Shown in pieces: positions 16,399 to 25,344 of a DNA stretch of 64,000 nucleotides. Where the stretch lies: the NCBI RefSeq assembly GCF_900166985.1, contig NZ_FUZK01000002.1, forward strand, positions 186,001-250,000, in the 5' to 3' direction. A program made the translations under genes and the position numbers. Source of the DNA: Acholeplasma oculi. Its GTDB lineage: Bacteria; Bacillota_I; Bacilli_A; Acholeplasmatales; Acholeplasmataceae. Each line of letters starts with the position of its first letter. Within the stretch, counting starts at the first letter, position 1. Under the pieces are notes generated by a model. It was not told the DNA's origin and did no database searches. It was given only the letters and a program-made list of their open reading frames with translations.

Positions 16399-19023
16399 CT
16401 AGTTTGTAATACTTTTTAAGGCTTCTTCAAATTGCTGAAGTGTATTATTCTCGTTATAAAAAGGTAATCCCCAGATTTTGTATCTACTATTATCTAAAAA
16501 AACATAGTGTTCTATATTTTTGCTGTATATTTCTCTAAGAAAATTTTCTTTCCATTCATCTTGCAGTAATAAATGATCTCCTTTTGGTTCAACGAATATT
16601 TGGTAGAAAACCATACCACTATTAGTGTTCTCACCAAGTACTAAAAGATAATCTGGCTCAAATCTTTCACCTGTATTAAAAGAATATATTGCAAGTTGTT
16701 GCTCATTTCTTATTAAGAATACTTTTTCGTATTTTTTATGGAAGTCATTAATAATATTACTCATATACTTAACAAAACTCTTCTCTTCACTTGTTCCAAA
16801 ATTATCATTAAAAACAAACCAATCAGACTTTGATAAATCAAGTCGATATTTATCCGGAACAGACATATGATTTTGTGAAAAGCCTTCACCGCCATTAGGA
16901 ACATTTGGTAATTCCTTGTATATAGTTGTGTCCTTAATAATTTTTTGCAAAGGTTCTGCATGGAATTCTAAAGACCCCTCATACTGAATTTCAATCTTTG
17001 AAATAAAATCTGAAACATGCTCTAGTAACTTGGTAATTCCTAAATATAAATCTTTACTTGTAAGTTCATATCCTAATGGGAAGTTAAATTTTACTTTCAT
17101 TAATCCCAAATAGTTCTTGTTAAGTAAAAATTCTCTAGTTGATTTGACATTTGGGAATTTGCTTGTTAAGTAGCTAAATCTAAGGAGGGGAAACTGTCTA
17201 ATACCTTTAAAAAGTATATTTTCATCAATTTCATTCACAAGATATGTTTTCGAAGTAGACTGTATGGTTTTTATTGATTCATTACCAAAAAGGTTAATCC
17301 AACCACTCGCATGATGATTAACATTATACTCAATTGGTAAAAATCTTAATTTATTTGGTAATTCACGTATTGCTTCTCGTGATTTTTCAATTCTCTTGTT
17401 AGAGAAAACAAAACCCCTTCTATAGTAATTATCATTTTTAAAAGATTCCTTAAGTTTTAAATCAATTTTCGTGGGTTCTGTTGGTGCAATTAATCCAATT
17501 TCCTTTAATGCTGTTCTAATTTCATTAATATATTTACTATCTGTCATACAATGATATATGAGTAATTCACAAACTCTCAATGGATTATCTATCTTGTTGT
17601 CAAATTTTCTCTTTTCTTTAACTTGCCATTCTTCTGTTTTAAACGGAAAATAACGTGCGCCTCTTCCAATCAGTTGAGCTTCACTTATCGTATATTTGGA
17701 TACCTTCTCACTTTTTCCATGAGCACCTTGTCGTTCATTATATAATCTGACAATATCAAATAAGTTCAATACGTCCCATCCTTCATTTAGCATGTCAACG
17801 ACAAATATGAGTCTGTATGGATTGTTTACATCTTCTAAAGAATTTAAAAGAATAGCATCATCTTTTGAAATCTTATTTTTTGCTGAATTAAGTGTTATGC
17901 AGTGCTCTTCAGAAAAATCTAGTTTTATTTCATTGACTAAGGTGGTTAAAGAGATTTTTTTCAAAGCAAAATATTCGAATGCTTGTCTTATGATATCAAC
18001 ATCTGTATTTGAGTCTCGAACCAGTTCTAAACTCGAAACTGATATCTCATTTGTTATAAATTTGATATATTCTTCGTAGAATTGAATACTTTCCTTTATG
18101 CTTTTTGATTTTAGCATTACAACAGGTTTTATATTATGTTTATTTTCTTGAAATAACTTGTATCTATATTGACTAATAATTAACGCTATCAGGGTTCTTG
18201 TGATTAAATCATCAGTAGATGGGAGCGACATTATATCTTTAGAATACTTGTCTTCTCTAAATTTAGAAAGTGGATAATCAAATACCACAACATCTTTGTA
18301 CTTACTCTCAACAAAAGGATTTCTTAAATCACAGGTTGCAGTAAACTCTAATAGCACATTATCCTTGTTGGCTCTAAAGGCTTTCATTACGGTAAATTCC
18401 CAAGATCTATCTTCCTCATCCTCAAATAGAAACTGACCATTTTTGGTGCTGGCATTTAAATGGTGAGATTCATCAGCAATTAAAACCACTTTGTTATCTT
18501 CAAAGTCATTAATTGAAAGTGAATTTTCTTGTGGTAATAAAGACAATGAATTCTGAAGACCGGCATTTGATGTAAAACAAATGTTTATTGAATCAGGATG
18601 TGAATGTTGAAAATTATCTACTTTTTTAATATTGACGATAATACCATTTATTTCCAATGGTGAATTAAATAAATATTTGTTTGATAATGTATTTGTAAGA
18701 TTTTCAATTGTTTTATCTATAATATTAATATTTCTAACGAAAAACAGAAAGTTACGATATCCTTTCTCGAAGTAATAAAGAATCAGGGAAGCCATAATGA
18801 CTGTTTTACCGGATCCTGTTGCCATATGAAACAACGCCCATTTTTGCTTATTTTTTGAAAGTCCGCTTTCTGCAAATGTCAAGTAGTTAATCAAGGCCTG
18901 TTTTTGATAATCTCGTAATTTAATATTACTAGAAATACCATTTAATATGTAATTTGGTACTGTTTTTGCTTCACCTAGTACTTCAATTGCTGAATTAATT
19001 TTTTCAAATAAATATTGACTCAT
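16399..19023 (-). CDS. res: Type III restriction enzyme Res-like helicase/nuclease
   Basis: This 874-residue SF2 protein has Walker A FHMATGSGKTVIMASL (about 65-80), DEAH-box variant VVLIADESHHLNA, a SAT-like LEFTATCDLRNPF, and motif VI EAQLIGRGARYFPF. The C-terminus has PDYLLVLGEN...YQIFVEPKGDHLL, a D...ExK nuclease site as in type III Res subunits. It would translocate on DNA and cut between or near unmethylated sites with Mod. It starts 2 bp after the Mod stop. Confidence 0.92.
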   Translation of the reverse strand: MSQYLFEKINSAIEVLGEAKTVPNYILNGISSNIKLRDYQKQALINYLTFAESGLSKNKQKWALFHMATGSGKTVIMASLILYYFEKGYRNFLFFVRNINIIDKTIENLTNTLSNKYLFNSPLEINGIIVNIKKVDNFQHSHPDSINICFTSNAGLQNSLSLLPQENSLSINDFEDNKVVLIADESHHLNASTKNGQFLFEDEEDRSWEFTVMKAFRANKDNVLLEFTATCDLRNPFVESKYKDVVVFDYPLSKFREDKYSKDIMSLPSTDDLITRTLIALIISQYRYKLFQENKHNIKPVVMLKSKSIKESIQFYEEYIKFITNEISVSSLELVRDSNTDVDIIRQAFEYFALKKISLTTLVNEIKLDFSEEHCITLNSAKNKISKDDAILLNSLEDVNNPYRLIFVVDMLNEGWDVLNLFDIVRLYNERQGAHGKSEKVSKYTISEAQLIGRGARYFPFKTEEWQVKEKRKFDNKIDNPLRVCELLIYHCMTDSKYINEIRTALKEIGLIAPTEPTKIDLKLKESFKNDNYYRRGFVFSNKRIEKSREAIRELPNKLRFLPIEYNVNHHASGWINLFGNESIKTIQSTSKTYLVNEIDENILFKGIRQFPLLRFSYLTSKFPNVKSTREFLLNKNYLGLMKVKFNFPLGYELTSKDLYLGITKLLEHVSDFISKIEIQYEGSLEFHAEPLQKIIKDTTIYKELPNVPNGGEGFSQNHMSVPDKYRLDLSKSDWFVFNDNFGTSEEKSFVKYMSNIINDFHKKYEKVFLIRNEQQLAIYSFNTGERFEPDYLLVLGENTNSGMVFYQIFVEPKGDHLLLQDEWKENFLREIYSKNIEHYVFLDNSRYKIWGLPFYNENNTLQQFEEALKSITN

Positions 19024-19025
19024 AT

Positions 19026-21044
19026 TTACTTTTCCCCATAAAAGTTGCGTGTATATTTTTTTTCTACACTAGATACTTTCATTTCTTCATCATCAATGTC
19101 AGAATAATTAACATATAGCATATTTTTATCGAGTATTTCTACGAGTAACTTCCTTTGGTCTGAAAATGACATTTTAGTAAAGTCGTCTTTAATAGAAACA
19201 TCTGATGAATTAGGTTTAGAAATAATAAACGGATTCTTTATGATATCATTAAATAAAAGTTCAAGTGATGAATCATCGCTTTCATTAATTTTATCAAGAT
19301 AAAAACCATTCAATTTTTTTAGTTCCATCACTAAAAGTGGATTTACTTCAGCTTTTTCTGAAATCAGTTGTTCATAAACTTTTCTCACACGAGGAACAGT
19401 AACTGTGTCAAAATAGTTCATTTGCTCAACAATTATGAATCTTCTATTTCCACCATCAAGCTTATTAAGTTCTAATACTGCATGAGCAGTTGTGCCTGAT
19501 CCACCAAAAAAATCCAAAATAATATCATCATCATTTGTTATTATTTTTAAAGTGTCTATCATGGTGTAAATTGATTTAGGATAACTAAATGGTTTTTCCC
19601 CATCGAACATTTTTTTTAAAAGTATTGTTCCACTTGATGAAGCATCATATCTAGAATCATCCCAGATAGTTTTTGGTTTACGCCCTGATTTAATTCTATC
19701 TTTCAATTGCACATAATATCCACGTCCATCAGCTTGTACTTTGAAATCTCCATTACGTGCAGCTGTTAATATTTTGAGCCTGTCAGACCATCTCCAAACC
19801 CTTCTTCTTCCATTAACATCAATTGGTAAAATTGGGACTATATCAGGATTATTATTGAATGACTCTGGATTTAATTCTACTATTTCACCATCCTCGTTCA
19901 ACTGTAATATTTCCATCGGCTCATAGACATATTCGATTCCACCTTTTCTATTTCCTCCAATTGCAATAATGTTATTTTCGGATTTTGAGTAGTAAAGTGT
20001 AAATTCAGAATTAGGTCTTTCTTCAGGAGTTGATGTACCGCCACTTCTTCTAAATGGTAAATATCGATAGTTACCAGATTGATCCGAATTGTTAAAAAGA
20101 TTTTCTTGTTCTGTTGTTAAATCAAGGTTGTTGATATTAACTTTAGTTATATCTTTAGCATAATAAAGGCAATATTCATGGCAAGTAGCAAAATTGGAAT
20201 TTATTGTTCTACCTCGAGGATTACTTTGGACAATAATCGTACCTACATAATTTTCACGAGTAAATAATTCATCACACAAAACCTTTAGATGTGCATATTC
20301 AAAATCATCTATTGCGATTGCAATGACACCATCATCAGTTAGTAACTTATATGCAATTTCAAGTCTATTTTTCATGAAGACTAACCATGTTGAGTGGTTA
20401 AAACTATTATTATATGAGAATGTATTAGCTGCTCCTTCAGTATTGTATGGTGGATCTAAGTAAATGAACTTAATGGAATTTTTATGTGTTTTTAATAAAC
20501 TTGAAACAGCAATTAGATTATTCCCTTTTAGCATTATATTTTTTTCGAAAATACTAGATTTCTTTGAATAATATTCGTTGACATTAGTAAAAACCTTTGG
20601 TTCAAGAAGAACATCAATATCATTCTGCATTAATGTTTCGTTGATAAAAACCTCATTACGTTTCTCATCTTCACTAGATTGACCACCTACGAGTAAATTA
20701 TCTTTGTATGGAAACGTCAATACAACATCGTTGATATTAGATAAGTAGTTATTATTTTTATCAGTTAATCCAATTCTGTTTTTAAATCTAGTATAACTAT
20801 CTGGAAGAAATTCACGATTAGAAATTACCCACGAGAATTTCAAACTATTAAAAATTAGAGCATTGTCAACTTTCACGAAAAAAGTCTTGACGATAATATC
20901 ATTTGACAATAGTAATCTAATCAAATCCGGATTAAGATTAATTGCATCTTCTTGAAGCTTCCCCTTCAACAATCTTCCGTTATCATCCAAATATTTCACA
21001 TCAGAAAATAATATTGTTTCTAAAATAGTTAATAAATTATTCAT
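19026..21044 (-). CDS. mod: Type III restriction-modification methyltransferase Mod
   Basis: This beta-class N6-adenine methyltransferase has DPPY first (FIYLDPPYNTEGAANTFSYNN, about 195) and the SAM motif later (ILDFFGGSGTTAHAVLELNK, about 515), with a long recognition region between. At 672 residues it is normal for Mod. Mod sets the recognition sequence for both modification and restriction. It is the first gene of the operon, with GAAGAGGGG before the ATG. I see no long simple-sequence repeat that would suggest phase variation. Confidence 0.94.
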   Translation of the reverse strand: MNNLLTILETILFSDVKYLDDNGRLLKGKLQEDAINLNPDLIRLLLSNDIIVKTFFVKVDNALIFNSLKFSWVISNREFLPDSYTRFKNRIGLTDKNNNYLSNINDVVLTFPYKDNLLVGGQSSEDEKRNEVFINETLMQNDIDVLLEPKVFTNVNEYYSKKSSIFEKNIMLKGNNLIAVSSLLKTHKNSIKFIYLDPPYNTEGAANTFSYNNSFNHSTWLVFMKNRLEIAYKLLTDDGVIAIAIDDFEYAHLKVLCDELFTRENYVGTIIVQSNPRGRTINSNFATCHEYCLYYAKDITKVNINNLDLTTEQENLFNNSDQSGNYRYLPFRRSGGTSTPEERPNSEFTLYYSKSENNIIAIGGNRKGGIEYVYEPMEILQLNEDGEIVELNPESFNNNPDIVPILPIDVNGRRRVWRWSDRLKILTAARNGDFKVQADGRGYYVQLKDRIKSGRKPKTIWDDSRYDASSSGTILLKKMFDGEKPFSYPKSIYTMIDTLKIITNDDDIILDFFGGSGTTAHAVLELNKLDGGNRRFIIVEQMNYFDTVTVPRVRKVYEQLISEKAEVNPLLVMELKKLNGFYLDKINESDDSSLELLFNDIIKNPFIISKPNSSDVSIKDDFTKMSFSDQRKLLVEILDKNMLYVNYSDIDDEEMKVSSVEKKYTRNFYGEK

Positions 21045-21267
21045 TCTATACCCCTCTTCAAATTATGTATCAACCACATTTGCTATCATTTAACTATTTT
21101 ATCATTTTTTACTCTTAAATTAAACCTATTACTAAAAGTTATCCCTTGTTATTCTCTCGGAAAATTCTTTTCTAGCACTTTCCATCGCAGTTATAAAGTA
21201 CCCATACTAGTTTTTAATTGGTTCATTAATCAATTCTTGGTTCTTAATTCGTTCTTTGTTCCTATAG
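21045..21267. other. Upstream region of the RM operon
   Basis: This should contain the promoter of the mod-led operon, but no convincing -35/-10 pair stands out. No gene is seen. Confidence 0.4.
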
Positions 21268-21447
21268 ATGTTAGGTCATTCAGATATTAAGATGACTATG
21301 ATTTATTTAGATATTGATATGCTTTTAATTAATAAAGATTATTCTATATATACCCCTATAATTAATCAGACGTCGGATTTTGATTTGAGTAGTTATTACT
21401 CTTTATTAGATTTGAATTCAATTGTTTTTAAAATGTCTTTTATTTAA
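21268..21447 (+). pseudogene. Tyrosine recombinase C-terminal remnant
   Basis: A 59-codon frame begins LGHSDIKMTMIYLDID. This is the GH(S) motif and the catalytic-tyrosine region at the end of phage/transposon integrases. Everything upstream (Arg and HxxR motifs) is missing, and the tail is AT-rich. It lies between the mod gene and a complete IS, suggesting the RM operon entered with an integrative element. Confidence 0.68.
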
Positions 21448-21523
21448 TTGATAGATATGTAAGTGTATATTACAAAAAAAGAAGAAAATTTTGTAATAGT
21501 CAAGAGTTAGTAGATAGATTAAA

Positions 21524-22333
21524 TTAATTAAACCCTGATTCAGTTCTAAACTGAGTTGGGGTTTTATATTTAAGTGAATAAGCTAATCGGTGATTGTTAA
21601 AATAATCAACAAATTGTTTTATCACTTTCTTTGGATTCTCACAGTGAAAAAAGTCATAATCATATTTTAATTCATCCTTAATCCATCCATTAAGTGCTTC
21701 TATAATTGGATTATCTGTAGGAGTTGCTATACGCGACATGGATCTAATTATGGTATCATTGAAGATAGAGTTGAAGGCTCTAGAGGTATATATAACTCCT
21801 TGATCAGAATGGACAATCGTCTCAAGGTTTGTATATCCTCTTTTTTCTTTTTCTTCTAAAAATCTTTTAGCTACTCTATGATGATTTCCTGGATCTGCTC
21901 CATGGCGTGACTTGGTTAAATCGTAAGATATCATGGCGTGATCATATAAATCAATATAGATATTCCAATCGTATTTTCCTGTTTTATGTGTAAGAATTGT
22001 TGTATCTGTACAGACCTTTTCAAAGGGTCTTTTTGTTTTAAATGTATCTAATTGATTCGGGTATTCTTCGTGTTCACTACCGGCACTTAATTGCTTACGT
22101 CTCGCTTTTGATTTAATACCTAACTCTTTACACATTAAGTGACATAAAAGGTCTGAGAAGTACACGCCTGTTGCATTTCGAATGACTTGGGCTCTATTTT
22201 TATATCCCCATACTTTATGTTTTACATAAGTATCAAGAATTTGATCCTTTAACCATATTCTTTTTTCTTCATATTGGTTTAAACTATCTTTTCTTTTTAA
22301 CCATTTATAGTAGCCAGATCTTGATACTTCCAT
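21524..22333 (-). CDS. IS3-family transposase OrfB (DDE integrase core)
   Basis: The 269-residue product has the IS3 OrfB layout: N-terminal HTH_21 region (SRSGYYKWLKRKD...WGYKNRAQVI) and the rve core. The catalytic residues are VCTDTTIL (D), TIVHSDQGVIYTS (D) and NPIIEALNGWIKDE (E), ending in YSLKYKTPTQFR. The frame is -1 relative to OrfA and stays open upstream of the first ATG. An A-rich run (AAAAAG near 22405) at the end of orfA could allow frameshifting to an OrfAB fusion. Confidence 0.93.
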   Translation of the reverse strand: MEVSRSGYYKWLKRKDSLNQYEEKRIWLKDQILDTYVKHKVWGYKNRAQVIRNATGVYFSDLLCHLMCKELGIKSKARRKQLSAGSEHEEYPNQLDTFKTKRPFEKVCTDTTILTHKTGKYDWNIYIDLYDHAMISYDLTKSRHGADPGNHHRVAKRFLEEKEKRGYTNLETIVHSDQGVIYTSRAFNSIFNDTIIRSMSRIATPTDNPIIEALNGWIKDELKYDYDFFHCENPKKVIKQFVDYFNNHRLAYSLKYKTPTQFRTESGFN

Positions 22334-22368
22334 ATAACTACATAATGATTCAATATTATGTTCAAAAC

Positions 22369-22761
22369 TTAAGTCTTTGATGATTTGGTATTCTGCTTGG
22401 ATTTTCTTTTTGCCTGATAAGCCTTCACCTCCTCTGTAGTATATCCTTTTTTTAGGCGTTCATTTTCAATTCTTAGTTTCATATTTTCATACTGTAAGGC
22501 TTCAAGAGGTGTTAACTCCTTTTTATTCATATACTTAGAAAGTGGATTGCCTGGTTTACGCTTATTTTCTAATGCTTCAATTCCGCCTTCTTTGAATCTC
22601 TTGACCCACGTACTTATCATACCGGATGATACATTATTTATCTTCCCTAATTCTTCGGTGCTATATTGTCCTGTAAGAATGAGTTGGACGTACTCATATT
22701 TTGCTTCTTTGCTCCAATATCTTGATGGCGCTTTATTTAAAACTCCTTTAGGTCTTCCCAT
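22369..22761 (-). CDS. IS3-family transposase OrfA
   Basis: The 130-residue helix-turn-helix protein has SKEAKYEYVQLILTGQYS, ELGKINNVSSGMISTWVKRFKEGGIEAL and a C-terminal leucine-zipper-like helix (EALQYENMKLRIENERL). This is typical of IS150-type OrfA, which binds the element ends. It is intact and followed by OrfB in the -1 frame. Confidence 0.92.
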   Translation of the reverse strand: MGRPKGVLNKAPSRYWSKEAKYEYVQLILTGQYSTEELGKINNVSSGMISTWVKRFKEGGIEALENKRKPGNPLSKYMNKKELTPLEALQYENMKLRIENERLKKGYTTEEVKAYQAKRKSKQNTKSSKT

Positions 22762-22790
22762 TTAAATCACTCCTTTATTTATTATTCTAT

Positions 22791-22834
22791 ACAAAAAAAG
22801 ATGTTAGTAGTTTTTTTAGTGTCTACTAACATCT
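22791..22834 (-). terminator. Terminator inside the IS upstream end
   Basis: A perfect 12-bp stem (22799-22810 with 22823-22834) is followed, on the minus strand, by seven Ts. It sits between the IS end and orfA and would shield the transposase from outside transcription. Confidence 0.85.
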
Positions 22835-22896
22835 TACTTTTTCAATATTTCGTCCTTCTTTTTTTGTACAGTGAAGCATTTATATAATTAGAATAG

Positions 22897-23424
22897 TTAA
22901 TCATATTTATCTTTATCCCTTAGTATAATCTTAATTAAGTACTTATTTATTGATAGTTTAGGATCATAATATTGTACTTGATGAACTAATTCAATAATTT
23001 CATCGTCGTTAACATTTTCTTTATGAATCTTTTTTCCTTCAAGTATAGAATCATAAAAAAATACTTCAAATACTTTATCGTCATCTTTTATGATATTCAA
23101 ATAGTCTCTTACATTACATCATGGATATAGTCTTGTATACTTTAGTGTGTCTTGATTAATAGTGGAGTCCACCTTAATATATTTAATATCTTTTAAGATT
23201 TCTCTCACATATGCACCTATTTGATTAATGAGATTTATCAAATCTATAGTAAATAATCTAATTTTTTCAAGTGTTATATTTCTATCATTAAATTGTGCTG
23301 TATAACCTTTGTTATTATCAAAATTCACGTAGTACTCAATCGAATTATGTGCGGTATTTTTGTTACGTCTGTGTTTTATATAATATTTTATTGATTCATA
23401 TACTTTATTAAGATCAATAAACAT
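22897..23424 (-). pseudogene. Hypothetical gene with one in-frame TGA; possible HEPN-type motif
   Basis: A single frame runs through both halves. The first ends LKYTRLYP, then TGA at about 23104-23106, then CNVRDYLNIIKDDDKVF continuing for 60 more residues. The first half has HRRNKNTAHN, which fits the R-x(4-6)-H pattern of HEPN RNases, within a helical context. If TGA is a stop, the gene is broken. If the DNA came from a Mollicute reading TGA as Trp, it would be an intact protein of about 175 residues. I treat it as a nonsense-mutated gene here. Confidence 0.5.
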
Positions 23425-23540
23425 ATCTTTTAATATATCATATGATATTTCAGTATATAATTTGGATAGGATACAATAGGTTAGACAGAATTAGAATAGA
23501 CATGTTAAAATCAAACTAACAAGAAAGCGAGTGGTTTTAA

Positions 23541-23714
23541 ATGTCTAAAGGAACAAGGTATACCGATGATTTTAAGAAGCAAATTGTAGCTCTTTATAAA
23601 AGCGGGAAACAAGTTTCAAAGTTATCAAGGGAATACGATGTAGCAACACCTACGATTTATAAGTGGATTAAAGAATCAGATACAACTGGATCATTTAGAA
23701 TGCAAGACAATTGA
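23541..23714 (+). pseudogene. IS3-family OrfA fragment
   Basis: The 57-residue frame reads MSKGTRYTDDFKKQIVALYKS, then VSKLSREYDVATPTIYKWIKE, the N-terminal HTH of an IS3/IS2-type OrfA. It stops early and no orfB follows. The sequence TGGATAGG near 23463 may be the old terminal repeat. This is a different subtype from the other IS3 copies in the window. Confidence 0.78.
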
Positions 23715-23744
23715 AAATTATGTGTAAACTTCCATAAAATAACA

Positions 23745-23810
23745 TAAAAAATACCTCCTATTTATAAAGCTGCATTTCAATACTATACAGTGTTTACTTT
23801 TAGGAGGTAT
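23745..23810 (-). terminator. Long-loop hairpin ending the sugar operon
   Basis: On the minus strand, ATACCTCCT (23802-23810) pairs with AGGAGGTAT (23751-23759), followed by TTTTTT. The 42-base loop is larger than usual. It lies 13 bp past the last GH32 gene and is the likely end of the operon transcript. Confidence 0.6.
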
Positions 23811-23823
23811 AGATAGGTGATGA

Positions 23824-25344
23824 TTAAAATGGATTAGTTGGCATTAAATCATGAACAACTATCTTATTCATTTTGATTTCTCTAGTGCTTTCAAACTTTA
23901 TTGCTGACTCGTAATCAAGATAAAGTCTCTTCATTATTGCATATTTATCACCAATAAATAATTCAAGAATGCCTTTATCGATAAATAATCTTGATTTAAA
24001 AATTGAAACCGTCTTAATCTGAATAAAATCTATTTTTTTGATACCTTTAGAATTACTATGAGTAGAATCAATAATGAGTTCTTCTTTATCGTAATCTATA
24101 TATAAAGATGTATATTGAGTTTCATCTTTTTTGTTATATAAGATAACTTTTAGGTTTTTCATTAAGTTAAATTCTATTTCAACAGCATCTAAATTAATCT
24201 TTGGTCTAAATCCTTCTTTATCAATTAATACATTATTAAATGATGTTGCCTGGTATCTTAATCTCTTTATTTCATCAATCGGTGCCATTTTAAATTCATC
24301 GTTTTCGTACCAAACAGTTCTTGGAATACTGTAAACACCAGACCAACCTTTTTCTATTTCAGTTTCTAAATTAAGACCAAGCCAAGCCATGAAGATTTGT
24401 CGATTATTTTGATCCATTATTGCCTCTGGTGCAAAGAACTCTCTATTATATGATGAGAGTCTACCATGAAGTTCAGGATAAAAATGATCATCTTTATATG
24501 TTCCAACATAGTACTGACAACCAAAATTATGAGAAATGAATAGTAAAAGATGTTTATCAGATAGTTTACCACCTAGTCTAGTACTAGGCAGTGGTAAGAA
24601 AGATGCACACATACTATCTTCTGATACTTCGGTAAACTGATTTGTTTGATCCCGTTGGTAAAATCTATGTTTATATGTCCAATGAATTAAATCGTGTGAT
24701 TCAAATAAACTAGCAAAATCCCCTTTATATTCTTCTTTGGAATCAGGGTTTCTTCCATGCTTATCAAGTACTTGAAGATTACCTGTTAAAATATAGTATT
24801 TACCATTATGCTTCCAAATATTACTTGGGTCAGATGCACCAATCGATTCTGTCAAATCACCTTGATCATTTTTAAAATCAATATACCCAAATTCATCACT
24901 TTCAATGATTAAATCATCTCTTTTAACAAAGTCTTCAAATACTGGGCCGGATGCTTCAGCAATACCAATACCTGTGCCTTTTAATGAAGTGTGGTTACTA
25001 TAACCTATTGGTAACTGCCAGTAAGTTAAATATGCTTTATCATTTTCAACAAAGCCACCACCTGAAAAACAGCCACCGGTATGTTTTGTTGGTCCAATAG
25101 CATCTTTATGATGACGCCAATGAAGTAAATCAGTTGTACTTAGATGTGCCCATTTATATCCAACCTCAATGTCTTCATATAAAAACATCATATGATATCT
25201 ACCATTTGCATAAAACCCACCATTAGGGTCTCCTGGTAAACCATACTGATTTAATAAAGCTAAATGATATAGTGGACGATAAGGATCATTTAATAAAATA
25301 TTCTTTTGTTCTTCAAATGCTAAAATTCTTTGTTTAGTTGTCAT
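23824..25344 (-). CDS. Divergent intracellular GH32-like glycosidase
   Basis: The 506-residue cytoplasmic protein has GH32 landmarks: GLPGDPNGGFYANGRYHMMF (nucleophile region, Asp in DPNG), WAHLSTTDLLHWRHH, GGCFSGGGFV, and a C-terminal beta-sandwich. The usual RDP triad is SDP (GASDPSNIW), and the acid/base EC motif is replaced by VSEDSM, so substrate or mechanism may differ from beta-fructosidases. It is the last gene of the operon and overlaps the preceding gene by 4 bp. Confidence 0.78.
   Translation of the reverse strand: MTTKQRILAFEEQKNILLNDPYRPLYHLALLNQYGLPGDPNGGFYANGRYHMMFLYEDIEVGYKWAHLSTTDLLHWRHHKDAIGPTKHTGGCFSGGGFVENDKAYLTYWQLPIGYSNHTSLKGTGIGIAEASGPVFEDFVKRDDLIIESDEFGYIDFKNDQGDLTESIGASDPSNIWKHNGKYYILTGNLQVLDKHGRNPDSKEEYKGDFASLFESHDLIHWTYKHRFYQRDQTNQFTEVSEDSMCASFLPLPSTRLGGKLSDKHLLLFISHNFGCQYYVGTYKDDHFYPELHGRLSSYNREFFAPEAIMDQNNRQIFMAWLGLNLETEIEKGWSGVYSIPRTVWYENDEFKMAPIDEIKRLRYQATSFNNVLIDKEGFRPKINLDAVEIEFNLMKNLKVILYNKKDETQYTSLYIDYDKEELIIDSTHSNSKGIKKIDFIQIKTVSIFKSRLFIDKGILELFIGDKYAIMKRLYLDYESAIKFESTREIKMNKIVVHDLMPTNPF

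Larger units (their letters stand above)
21471..22869 (-). mobile_element. IS3-family (IS150-like) insertion sequence, apparently complete
   Basis: Two overlapping-frame transposase genes lie between short inverted ends (TACAAAAAAAGAAG at 21471-21484 and its complement at 22856-22869). A terminator inside the upstream end blocks outside transcription. Target-site duplications could not be recognised. Confidence 0.82.

Noticed and set aside
19741-19926. Plus-strand ORFs inside mod, res, GHKL and large surface-protein genes
   Set aside because: They are antisense shadows without ribosome sites; the minus-strand genes have full domain evidence.
12579-21044. DISARM or BREX system
   Set aside because: There is a C5-methyltransferase and an SF2 helicase, but no DrmB/DrmC, PglZ or Lon/BrxC-like genes. 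The adenine Mod and Res are type III.
22897-23424. Host uses TGA as tryptophan
   Set aside because: Many intact genes here end in TGA, some in ATGA overlaps, and the only tRNA-Trp reads UGG. At most a transferred gene came from such a host.
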